64,000 bases of DNA, from NCBI RefSeq assembly GCF_036588685.1, contig NC_086383.1, forward strand, positions 61,517,448-61,581,447, given 5' to 3'. A program made the position numbers and the translations under genes. Positions 54,535-64,000 of the stretch are shown here, one piece after another (position 1 is the first letter of the stretch; each line of letters begins with the position of its first letter). Under the pieces are notes generated by a model. That model did no database searches and was not told where the DNA came from. It saw only the letters and a list, made by a program, of their open reading frames with translations. The stretch is from Mytilus trossulus (taxonomy: Eukaryota > Mollusca > Bivalvia > Mytilida > Mytilidae).

Positions 54535-57500
54535 GTGAGGTTTCTAATGTTTACCCCTATAGAATTTCAATCTTAAACGGCGATCGTCTTGAAAATGCAT
54601 GAAATGTTTGCCACTGGACATTAATCAACCAAAAATCAATCAATCTTATATGACGTATTATTTAATTTGGGGGGGGGGGGGGGGGGGTATATACAAAAGA
54701 TCACGTATATATCTGTTTGTTAATATAGAAACTTCAACTTAATATTTTATAATGGGGCAAAAATCATTTTTTTATCATTAACACTAACAATAATTTATGT
54801 ACTATGCAAATTAACAAATTATAACTAAAGCTTAAAAACAGATAGAAAATATCGCTCCTACAAAAGAGGGACGAAAGATACCAAAGGGACAGTCAAACTC
54901 ATAAATCGAAAATAAACTGACAACGCCTGGCTAAAAATGAAAAAAGACAAACAGCCAAAAATAGAACACATGACACAACATAGAAAACTAAAGAATAAAC
55001 TACACGAACCCCACCAAAAACTAGGGGTGATCTCAGGTGCCCCGGAAGGGTAAGCAGATCCTGCTCCACATGTGTATTTGTAGTACAATGTAGTTGATGC
55101 AAATAGTTTGGAAGCAGTTTTGAAGGATTTAAACTCATTTCTAGATAAGAGAAAAAAAAAACGATTTTCCTAAGTACTTTAGGTATTGAGGCGAATGTAG
55201 CACGAACACCGAACCGTGACAATTAGGGAACCACCATTTTTAAACTTCAATGAGGGAGGTAATGTTTTCAAGTTTTTCTGTAAAAAAAAAATCTGATCAC
55301 CAATTTGATTTTAAGTTTTGAAATAGATAATCTGATTTATTGCGTCGAAAAACTAATGATTAAATTACCCTCTTCCCTTTGAAGTTAAATGGTTGCTCCC
55401 TAATGTTTAAAGTATTGTTTAATTAGAGCATAATTAATATTATTATTATTACATATTCTATTCAGGCACGCACTGGGTTTGGGAGATTGTGAGCATGTTA
55501 ATAAAAGGAAAAGCCGACTACCAAAGAGATATTAAAGAAGAATTCATGATTGAAGGAAAAATTGACCTGAGTTCAGTTGGCAGCAGTGAATCATCGCGGA
55601 TACTGAACACTCATTTTCCATACAGATTTTTACCACGAAAGCTGATTGAAAATGGCGGAAAAATTATCCATGTTACTCGGAATCCTAAAGACATGTATGT
55701 TTCAATGTACCATCATGCTGTCAATTCGGGACTTTTCGGACCAAAATGTGAAAACGTCATATGGAACCAATACTTTAACGATTACGTTTTCGGTGAAGGT
55801 ATGATTTTATTATCACGAAAATTAGTCCGATCTCGCATCTTTTAAAATAGTCCGTATATTGTGAACATATAGACATGTTACTCCTAAGAAAGGAAAGTGG
55901 ATGCGCTTTTTGCGATGTGTTAGCTTTCTTTTTCAACTATACAGAGGTTGCTTTCTTTGAATCTGAAAAGAGTTTTAAGATTTTTATGTTGGTGAATTTT
56001 GTAATTAACATGCATAGTCTTGTTTCATAAATTGTTTGACTCGATATTTTTCTTGTATAATTAAATAAATGTGTTGCTAAATAGTTGTGAACTTGGCATT
56101 CCAATACACCTCTTAGTTTTGATTTTTTCTCTCGAGATTTATCTTTTATTCTGATGCAGTATACATAGAGGTATAATGCTAACAAACAAAAAGAGTGTAC
56201 CGTTATTTATCATTATACCAATATAACCAAATGCCGCCGCCCGGGTAGAACGAAATGATTTGCTTCAATTCATTTTTTTTGGTTCTGAAAAAAACAATGA
56301 AAAATCACGTCCTGCTTTACTTCTGGGAAAATAAATCTCTTGCCTGATGCCAAAAAACTCCAACAACTGCAAAGTGATGAACTATAGAAAGTAAACTCAT
56401 CCTCGAACATTTCTAAAAATAACAGTAAGATTGGAGGCGGCAATTTGATTTCCGGTTTGTCGGTCTGTTCGTTTGTCCCGCACCATATATTTCTGTTTGT
56501 ATTTGAATGGAAGTGCTTTAAAAAAATGAATAAGTAAAGGAGACATTAGTATATCGCTGTTCAAAAGTCATAACTCGATTGAGAAAACACATATCCGGGT
56601 TTCAAATCTGCAATCTGGTATCACTGAGCTAGTGTAAAAAAATAGGGGCCAACTGAAGCACACCTCCGGGTGCGGGAGTTTCTCGCTGCATTGAAGACCC
56701 ATTGGTGGCCTTCGGTTGTAGTTTCTCTCTAGTCGAGTTGTTATCTCTTTGACACTTTCCCCATTTCTATTCTTAATCTTATACGTCATATAAAGATATA
56801 ATATGGTTAAAATTGTTAACTTTTTTTAATTGTTATTTGGATGGAGATTTATTTCATTGGCACTCATACCGCATCTTCCTATATCTATATAAGAAGATGT
56901 GGTATGGGTGCCAATGAAACAACTTTCAATACTTGTACGTTACTGTAGTATAAGACACACCGCAATTATATGCACATTGCTTTATGTTTACAGTACAGTT
57001 TTATGGCACATGGTTTGCTTATGAGAGGGAAATGTCATGGTCGAAGAAAGAAAACAAAAACATTCTCACTGTACATTTTGAAAAATTAAAATCGGTAAGT
57101 GTCGTTCTTTATGTTTGTGCCTCATCTTTTTCTTTTATCGATAGTTCAAAAAGATATAAGCACTATTAAAATGACGAAAACGATCCTGGCAATTAGACTT
57201 CTGTTTTGTCATTCGATTCATTTAAAATGACAGCAATGTCATAAATCTTAAGAGTCATGCAATTCCGAAGAGTTTTGTTTTAACATCAATTAACTAACTA
57301 TTAATTCGTGTATGGATATCTTCTATTAACACCTTGTAATAATTAATACACATTTGACACGTAAAGACCATACAGTAAACTACTAATGAATTAAATTTTT
57401 AAAATTATATTTCAAATAATATTTTAACAGGATCCGTCTACAGAAATAGGACGGATAGCAGATTTCCTTAATATTCATGTGACTGAGAATTTAGTAAAAG

Positions 57501-59506
57501 ATATAGTTAACAAATGTGATTTTAAAAACCTAAAAAAGGCGGACAAAGATGTAAAAACAATGGGCAATGAAATGAAAGTCCTACTAGAGTCTACAACCAA
57601 AGAGAATCCAAGTATCAAACTTCCGGAAATTTACAGGAAAGGTAAAGCTCTTTATTTTTAATTTTATCAGGTATACTCAGTAAAGGATAGTTAATATTCT
57701 TTTTACAGCCGATTTCAATGAGTATGTAGCTAAAGGTAATATATTTGGTTAGTATGCTTGCTTCCTAAACCGCAATCTAATTAAAAACCAATCTCTCATC
57801 GCTCCCGTTTTCTGATATGTCGCGTTGGAGATCTAACGAAACCCGCTTACATACTCATTGAAATCGGCTGTAAATTAAAGTAATAAGCTTTTAAACGACT
57901 GTTATGAATGGATAAGACATATAACGAAACTAAGAAAGCAGAACAAAATTAAGGTCTGTGCACTTGTTTTTAAGTGTAAAAATGTCGGAAAATGATTTTC
58001 TCAGAATTTTTCATGCGTTTATATTATTATTGGCACCTTTTTGTTTCTTTTAAAAGTGTGAAAAAATAACAAGGATTTTCTACCATTTTCAAAAAAAAAA
58101 TCAATTAACGTTTTTTAACTATTTGAGGAAAAGAAGAGGTTAGAAGAAAAATCTGTATTTGCAAACTACATTAATAAAACCAGAGTGTTTCGAATATCTG
58201 ACATTTATAGATCCCCTTTTCCCCCCTAAACAAAGACTACCAAACACTGATCTTTAAGGTAGATAACACAGCTTTGATGATTGTTGAAGTATTCTAGTTA
58301 CTCAGAAGATTTTAGTATGTATTTGAAAAATGTTGGAACAAACGTTCATTTTATGTTTTAACTTTTTTCTTATTCTTGACGGATAATATCACCAACGGTA
58401 CAATAGGGATGTTACGCATGCTAAAGTAAAAATAGATGGAGAATGCAATTTCCCTAATTATAGAACGTCACTCATGTTTTAGTTAAACATATTTATTTAT
58501 AGTGGATTGGGAAACAAGTTTTGCAACTTATATTAATCCCTTTCCACTTTGCGGGTGCGAGTGCTGTCTTGTAGCGGCATTAGCCTACCCTTTTTCGAAA
58601 TCTTTAACGTGCAAGAGATATGACTCTCTCTTAAGGGCATACGATACAGTTTTGATCCTGTATTTACAAGTTCATGAAAATTTGCATATAGGCTATTTTT
58701 TACCTGATTAAATCAAATATGTCATAAAAAATATACCTTCATGTTCTACTTTTTGAGTAAAATGAAGTCGAAATTTTGTATATTTGTTCAAAATTCAGAT
58801 TTGTGGCCGTAATTTCTTTTTCGAAAGAAAGACATAACTTTTTTGTTATAAATGAACAACACAAATTGTTTTTTGTTAAATAATCTGTAATTTCTGTATT
58901 TTATAAATATGCTAAAAAAATATGCAATTTTTTATTCAGAAATAACTCATATTTATCAAATATTCATGAATTGAGGAAAAACGTCGTTTGTTACTGCATG
59001 TTTATCAAAATTAAAAAAAATCCTCTATTTACAGTTTTATAAAATTTAATCACATAATCTCCCTGCAAAATGAAACAAATTGCTGTTTTGAAAAATAGGG
59101 GTCCATGAACTCGTTTTCAAATTAAATCAGTTTGAATGATAAAAATCAGTCGAAAAATGCATCTTTTCCCGATATGTCACAGTTTGACGTCGCGAAAATA
59201 ACATTTTACGTTAGCAACGTCATTACCTCCCCTGTAGATGTATCGTATGCCCTTAACAGAATATTAACAGAAATTAGAACTCAAATCTTTAAAGATATGT
59301 TTGTCCTCTTGGTTTATCATAAAATAAATGCAATTATCTTTATACCAACATGTTGCGTCTAACGTTTAATTTCTTCTTTTCTAGGTGCCGTTGCTGACTG
59401 GAAGAATCATTTTACAGTGGCGCAGAATGAAAAGTTTGATGCATTGCTTGAGATAGAGATGAAAGATATTGACTTAGATGTCTTCTATGAGATTAAAAAT
59501 ACATAG
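54318..59506 (+). CDS. Cytosolic sulfotransferase (SULT family), five coding exons
   Basis: Exons 54318-54534, 55466-55798, 56994-57094, 57431-57641 and 59385-59506; phases 1, 1, 0, 1 agree and the CDS is 984 nt, 327 aa, typical of SULTs. The enzyme moves sulfate from PAPS to hydroxyl or amine groups of small molecules in the cytosol. Visible motifs: 5'-phosphosulfate loop AYPKCGTHWVWEI (split by intron 1), the catalytic His in NTHFPYRFLP, the 3'-phosphate motif VTRNPKDMYVSMYHH, and the C-terminal RKGAVADWKNHFT. Two departures from vertebrate SULTs: Asn in place of the Lys two residues before the catalytic His, and Ala in place of Gly before DWKN. Substrate unknown. A poly(A) signal AATAAA lies at 59516-59521. 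Confidence 0.9.
54667..54688. repeat. Poly-G tract
   Basis: Run of about 18-20 G in intron 1 of the sulfotransferase gene; its length is unreliable. Confidence 0.8.
54864..55076 (-). mobile_element. Retroelement tail (family R2), copy d
   Basis: Tail only, in intron 1 of the sulfotransferase gene. Minus strand ends GGTATCTTTCGTCCCTC and contains GTGGGGTTCGTG and the CCACATGTGGAGCAGGATCT block at its far edge. Confidence 0.7.
55466..55798 (+). CDS. Sulfotransferase exon 2
   Basis: Acceptor ATTCTATTCAG, donor GTATGA. Encodes THWVWEIVSMLIKG, then SRILNTHFPYRFLPRK with the catalytic His, and KIIHVTRNPKDMYVSMYHH with the Arg and Ser that hold the 3'-phosphate. Confidence 0.9.
56640..56795 (+). 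mobile_element. Tail-only copy of the Naiad-like element
   Basis: Plus-strand copy in intron 2 of the sulfotransferase gene: GGGGCCAACTGAAGCACACC, TCTCGCTGCATTGAAGACCC, TTGTTATCTCTTTGACAC and CCCCATTTCTATTCTTAATC. Same 3' end as the element at 35053. Confidence 0.65.
56805..56935. repeat. R1 repeat ends in inverted orientation
   Basis: CATTGGCACTCATACCGCAT followed about 20 bases later by its approximate reverse complement ATGTGGTATGGGTGCCAATG, forming a hairpin of R1 ends in intron 2 of the sulfotransferase gene. Confidence 0.65.
56994..57094 (+). CDS. Sulfotransferase exon 3
   Basis: Acceptor TTTATGTTTACAG; the phase requires starting at TA (56994) and not at the second AG five bases later. 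Encodes VQFYGTWFAYEREMSW and ILTVHFEKLKS. Donor GTAAGT. Confidence 0.85.
57431..57641 (+). CDS. Sulfotransferase exon 4
   Basis: Acceptor ATTTTAACAG, donor GTAAAG. Encodes DPSTEIGRIADFLNIHVTEN through PSIKLPEIYRKG, the helical region before the C-terminal PAPS motif. Confidence 0.85.
57702..57874. mobile_element. MITE, 173 bp, 27-bp perfect inverted ends
   Basis: TTTACAGCCGATTTCAATGA then GTATGTA at the left, and the exact reverse complement at the right (57847-57874). It starts 61 bases after exon 4 of the sulfotransferase. No ORF. Confidence 0.85.
58631..59256. mobile_element. TTAA-bounded non-autonomous element, 626 bp
   Basis: Begins TTAAGGGCATACGATACAG and ends GATGTATCGTATGCCCTTAA, giving inverted ends of about 18 bases that include TTAA at both borders, as for piggyBac-type elements. 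AT-rich interior. It lies in intron 4 of the sulfotransferase, ending 129 bases before exon 5. Confidence 0.65.
59385..59506 (+). CDS. Sulfotransferase exon 5 (terminal)
   Basis: Acceptor TTCTTTTCTAG. Encodes GAVADWKNHFTVAQNEKFDA and ends FYEIKNT with TAG. AATAAA ten bases after the stop. Confidence 0.85.
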
Positions 59507-59802
59507 CATTTTAATAATAAACTTTTTTGTCATACATTTTCAATAATAATACAAATATGTACATAAGTTTCCAGCTCAGTCATTTTCGTGCATCATATTG
59601 GTAATTTTTATTTTACTTATTTGCATGCTTTAAGCTCATTTATACCGGTATATCATGTTTCGTGTGAATAGTTGTAATGCAAACTATATATATATATTTT
59701 TTTAATTTATTGTTTATGTTAAAATTATTTATTTCCCTTCCGTCCGTGCGCATAACGATTGACATTGAAATGTTGAAACACAGTTTCATATAAAATGAGA
59801 TA

Positions 59803-59965
59803 AAATTGAAAATGGAAATGTGGAATGGGGAATGTGTCAAAGAGACAACAACCCGACCAAAGAGCAAAATTAACAACAGCCTCAGTCTACCAACGGGTAT
59901 AGCTCTTCAATGCAGCGAGAAAATCCTGCACCAGGGTTGTGCTTCAGCTGGCCCCTAAACAAAAT
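59803..59965 (-). mobile_element. Tail-only copy of the Naiad-like element
   Basis: Minus-strand tail starting at AAAATTGAAAATGGAAATG and GGGGAATGTGTCAAAGAGAC, through CTTCAATGCAGCGAGAAAAT and CTTCAGCTGGCCCC. Just downstream of the sulfotransferase gene. Confidence 0.65.
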
Positions 59966-60219
59966 GTATTGCTTATACATCCCGTAATTGTGTTACTGTA
60001 CTATTGTACATTTGTGTATTATTGTCTTTAACTTTTGCTAATATACTTGGTCTACTAGTATATGCCATTTTGTGCTTCTTTTTAAAGAAGGCTTTAAAAT
60101 AAAGTAATTTATAAAAATATAAAAGCGTGGGACTAGTATTTGAAATTTTTAACCGAGACACTTCTTTTCAATTACCAAAATTAAATTTGTTTGCTTTCTA
60201 TACTGACATACAAACTTAA

Positions 60220-60435
60220 AAAAAGAGGCGAAAGTTAAGGTACCAAAGAGACATTTAAACTCCTAAGTCAAAACAAAATGACAACGCCAGGGTTAGAAAA
60301 GAAAAAATGACAAACAGACAAACAGATCAACAACAATACATAAAACACAATATAGAAAACTAAAGACTGAGCAACACGGCCCCACCCAAAAACTGAGTGA
60401 CTTTGATATTCAGTGGGAAAGCTGACCCCGGTTTG
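60220..60435 (-). mobile_element. Retroelement tail (family R2), copy e
   Basis: Diverged tail copy: GGTACCAAAGAGACATTTAA, ACAATATAGAAAACTAAAGA and CCACCCAAAAACTGAG in plus-strand reading, equivalent to the other R2 tails. Confidence 0.55.
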
Positions 60436-61086
60436 ACCCCGTTTCTTAAAGCAACAATGGAAGTCATAGGATTACCATATATGGGCATTTTAAGTTTCCC
60501 TCATTATCATTGATAGGTTCTATGGACAGTTTTTTTTTTGGTAATAATTCATTAATGTGTGGTTGGACTGTATCCGTTCTTCACTGATAAAACAGAACTC
60601 ATGGTAACGATCGGGCCTCAATGGCTGGTAGGAGTTTTTTTTATCTTGGTCCGCGTTCGTGGTGGGAATGCATATATTTCTGTAAAATGTTACCATGTAC
60701 AGTCGGAAAGCAAGCCCTTAGAAACGATCGTTGTTGCTACTTTCTTATGACAACAATGGGACTGATATTAAAACCCGGCATTCAGAAAATGCGTTTTTTG
60801 TGCCGCTTTTCAACAGTATTAACTATTGAATGCGAACAGTAATTTTTATTTTCGGAAAATACCAAAAAATTGAGAAAAACATAATATTTGTAGCATGACC
60901 CAAGTGAATAGTTCATTAATACATATATTTTGTCGCTGGAATGCTGTCTCATTGAGGAGACCTCACATCTCTTTTTAATGTCAAACTTTCACATGTCTTT
61001 TGGATATTTTTGTCGCTAGGTTGCGGCTCATTGGCGTTTAAACCACACTTGTTTTTGATGGACATTGTAAATTTTCAAACATGCAG

Positions 61087-61367
61087 TTAAGGTGGTACCC
61101 AACACTTTCACTAAAATTAATTTGGCTCGTTTAATTTTCATAAAATTTTGACACTGTATTCACTTTGACCCTTTAACAAAAATATAAAAATTTTAAAAAT
61201 TTTGAACCAACCGTTTTGTCAGAAAAATTACACTGGTTATATAGCAGTTTGACAAACACCAATTTTGATCATTGAGAAGCTTAATATTCCCTCTACAACA
61301 CAACGTAATTAAAACGTTTTGCTGACTTTACAGAGTTATCTCCCTGTAGTGTTAGGTACCACCTTAA
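61087..61367. mobile_element. TTAA-bounded MITE, 281 bp
   Basis: Left end TTAAGGTGGTACCCAACACT and right end AGTGTTAGGTACCACCTTAA are reverse complements with one mismatch in 20 bases, with TTAA at both borders. Interior non-coding. Similar in build to 58631-59256 and likely mobilised by the same type of transposase. Confidence 0.75.
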
Positions 61368-63240
61368 AGGTGATATTTCATATCTGATGAAAGATGTAGA
61401 GAAGATAAAAGGACCTAATCCTAAAAAGAAGAAATGATCTTATTTAAAAATGAAAGAAAAAAATGACTTTTGTCGCTCGTATTTTGGTTGTCTTTAAATA
61501 TTATAGTTCCTGTCATTTTTATGAATGTAAACTAAGTACTGTGTCTTTTAGGGAGACAGCAATGCCTTAAAAATGATAAGTTATGCTATTTCTTTAATAG
61601 GGAAGATTTTCGTCATTTTATAAACATTGGTTTTTTTTGCAGATGGCATTGTGGATTTAAGTGTCAGATTTGTATGGATGGTAAATCTGTCTATTTTTAA
61701 AACAAATGAAAAAGAAAATCGTAGATTAAACATTTGCGACTTTTCCAATGTGTCTTTTGACTCCATTTAAATATCTAAGAAGTTCAATATGTTAACAGTC
61801 GAGTATATGGCAATATGCTCCAGATCTTTTCAACTTTTTCTTCATTTAGTAACTGTATTCCTCAAATGTATGAAGCCAAAAAAAATGTCTTCACTGGGAA
61901 TTCCAGAGCTGAAACATGAAGACTTCAGTTAAGCAGGGACTAAACTCTAAAGCTAGTTTTTGATCATTTCTGCCCTTAATCGTTGGTGCTTAAATTAGTA
62001 AATGGGTCATCTTAGTTTTATATAAGAATTCGTTGATATTTCTCAAAGTTTGAATTGGTTCTGACAAAAGATATTACATTTACGTTTTAGGCAACATATA
62101 ACATAACATATAAAAAAGAAGATGTGGTATGATTGACATTGAGACAACTATCCAGAAAAGATCAAAATGACACAAACATTAACAATTATACCGTACGGCC
62201 TTCAACAATAAGCAAAGCCCATACCGCATATAGTCAGCTATAAAAGGCCCCGCTATAACATGTTTATATACGAGCCTCATTTTTCAGGTTTGCACTGAGT
62301 ACTGCTGTCCGTTTTAAACTTAAAAACAAAGATAGATCTAGCATTATCAACTTTTTTTTATTACAAACTATCCAAATCCTGGTGTGTACATGGCAAAAAT
62401 ACCATGTTTCTGGCTTCTATAAATTGAAAATTTTAAAGTGACAGTTATTTTTTGTAAGTTCCAAATTTAAAATTCAAAACAAATAAAAACGATTGGCGAT
62501 AAAAATGGATTTTAAATAACTATATTTATGATTTAAAATTACCTAACACTATAAAAAGATATTATTAGTGCAAGCGCAATAAATTGAAAAGTTCACATAC
62601 AGGAAGTACAATGAAGTAGTGATAACATATTTTATAAAGTGACCGTTCTGTAACAAGCGAATTGAAGTGTAATACAAGCCTATGGTAAGATCTTCTTGTA
62701 TTGCTTTGTTTTAACAGAACGTAAAGCTGTAAGTATACTATATATATACAATGTATATTTAACAAAACATGTAAAAATTTTAATTCAAATTTAAATAACA
62801 AATATGTACTCCATTATCATGTGATCGTCCGTTCTTTTCCAACCCTAGGGTTCACAAATATCAAAAAGGCTTTCCCATCTGCTGTTCTACCAATACCAAT
62901 CATCGCAGGATGTATAAATTCACAGTCACTTAATTACTTTTACAATCATGACGTTTAATGGCAGAAACATGTGTAACTTTCTACAAATTAGCAGTAATCT
63001 GTATATGAATGGTCAGTTGCAAAACCAAATACATGCCTTAACAAACGACTCATAAGTGGCTGTCTGAATTATCGCCATTTTAAAGACGTACGTAATATCT
63101 AGTTGGTCTTGCTTGGAATAGTGTTGCAATCGGATTCAAAGAAAACAGAAAAAAATTCTTTGATTTGATTATTAATCAATAATCCAAACATCTTTGGAGA
63201 AGAATTTGGATGGATACATTTTTGTTTTTGATTCACGACG
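61368..63240. other. Intergenic
   Basis: No supported gene. An R1 copy lies at 62108-62262. The remaining ORFs are short, AT-driven and without domains. Confidence 0.45.
62108..62262 (-). repeat. R1 repeat, copy f
   Basis: Reverse-orientation copy: GAAGATGTGGTATGATTGAC, GAGACAACTATCC, CGGCCTTCAACAATAAGCAA and CATACCGCATATAGTCAGCT, matching 3720-3870 in reverse. Confidence 0.7.
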
Positions 63241-63254
63241 GAAGGAATATTACG

Positions 63255-64000
63255 TACACACAAACATGAAAAGAGTGGGTACTCACACATATACATGTAC
63301 ATGAAGGAGAGTAAGTGCTTACACATATACATGAAAAGGAGTGGATACTCACACATATACATGAATGAGAGTAAGTGCCTACACATATACATGAAAAAGA
63401 GTTGGTACTCACACATATACATGAATGAAAGTTAATGCTCACACATATACATTAAAAAGAGTGGGTACTTACACATATACATGAATGAGAGTTAGTGCTT
63501 ACACATATACATGACACAGACAGTGGTACTCGCACATATAAATGCATGAGAATTATTTGAAGCTTGCACATATACACGAATAAGAATAAGTGCACACATA
63601 AATATGAATGAAGTGGTGCTAACACATGTGACGGATGGGTTAGCTAAAAGTCTAGACAGGCAGTAAAACAACGTCTGGTTCGTTTGATCGTATAATCTCA
63701 ACTCAATATAGTAACATGATACATAACAATAGCACAACGTTAACAGAAGATAATGATGACGTTAACAATGTGAATGGAAACGGCGTTAAAAGTAGTGTTA
63801 ACGTTTGACGCGTAAGTTAAACTGTCTCTGAATCACCGACATAACACATAAACATGGCTAAAAATTGGTGTTCACACATCGAATAAATGAAAATTGGTGC
63901 TCACATATAATGAATTTTATGAATAAGAGTTGGTGCTCACACCAATACATGACTGAGAGTTGGTGACGACACATCTAATGAATTAGAACTGGTGCTCACA
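63255..64000. repeat. Minisatellite, unit about 30 bp, running off the window
   Basis: Units built on CACACATATACATGAAA/GAATGAGAGT-GG/AGTGC/AC. Two unit types alternate (one with GAAAAAGAGTGGGTACT, one with GAATGAGAGTAAGTGCT), giving a 60-bp higher-order period from about 63260 to 63640. A gap of non-repeat DNA (about 63645-63840) follows, then more diverged units with GTTGGTGCTCACA to the window end. The Cys/Tyr-rich ORFs are repeat translation. Confidence 0.85.

Noticed and set aside
63255-63640. Regularly spaced direct repeats considered as a CRISPR array
   Set aside because: There are no unique spacers, the units are contiguous and diverged, and the genome is eukaryotic.
63099-63737. Cys/Tyr-rich ORFs with repeated MYMCE-type peptides
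   Set aside because: They are translations of the 30-bp minisatellite; the repeat drifts without regard to frame.

Overview
This 64 kb window is eukaryotic and most likely from a bivalve mollusc, probably a Mytilus-like mussel. It is AT-rich and gene-poor. Its genes are split by GT-AG introns with consistent phases, and most of the rest is interspersed repeats, several of which I recognise from memory as common bivalve families. No bacterial genes, rRNA or CRISPR are present. All domain and family calls come from reading the translations, without a database search.

Genes, left to right. (1) About 1.1-9.5 kb, minus strand: at least eight phase-compatible exons of an extracellular mosaic protein in the order SUEL lectin, thrombospondin type 1 (TSR), SUEL, TSR, an unrecognised region, cadherin-like repeat. 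One TSR exon is a single base too long and breaks the frame. (2) About 21-27.2 kb, minus: a two-BIR inhibitor-of-apoptosis gene whose main exon ends in a stop just before the position of its paralogue's splice donor, although separate linker and RING exons in matching phase lie downstream. (3) 29.67-30.18 kb, plus: a single-exon FLYWCH-like zinc-finger ORF. (4) 39.2-42.65 kb, possibly to 46.3 kb, minus: a complete BIR-BIR-UBA-RING IAP gene. (5) 54.3-59.5 kb, plus: a complete five-exon cytosolic sulfotransferase gene.

Mobile DNA. The most notable element is a Penelope-like retroelement at about 31.28-35.05 kb. A GIY-YIG endonuclease lies upstream of the reverse transcriptase, the permuted order of the Naiad clade. 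Its first 248 codons contain three in-frame TGA codons and no TAA or TAG. At least two of these TGAs sit where Cys is expected, and the RT part has further in-frame TGAs. A hairpin in its 3' region has the layout of a type II SECIS element (TGAT, AAA, TGAT), and its core is repeated almost perfectly in a second, truncated copy on the minus strand at 24-25.5 kb. The element therefore looks like the decayed copy of a selenocysteine-encoding retrotransposon. Other mobile DNA includes a LINE relic at 15.5-20 kb with two nested insertions, three tRNA-derived SINE copies, several foldback or TTAA-flanked elements, and 5'-truncated retroelement tails.

Large-scale structure. Sequence at about 30.7-36.84 kb is present again in inverted orientation at about 46.74-49.37 kb, flanking the intact IAP gene. 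Each arm carries insertions missing from the other, so each acts as the empty site for the other. The window ends in a roughly 30-bp minisatellite.
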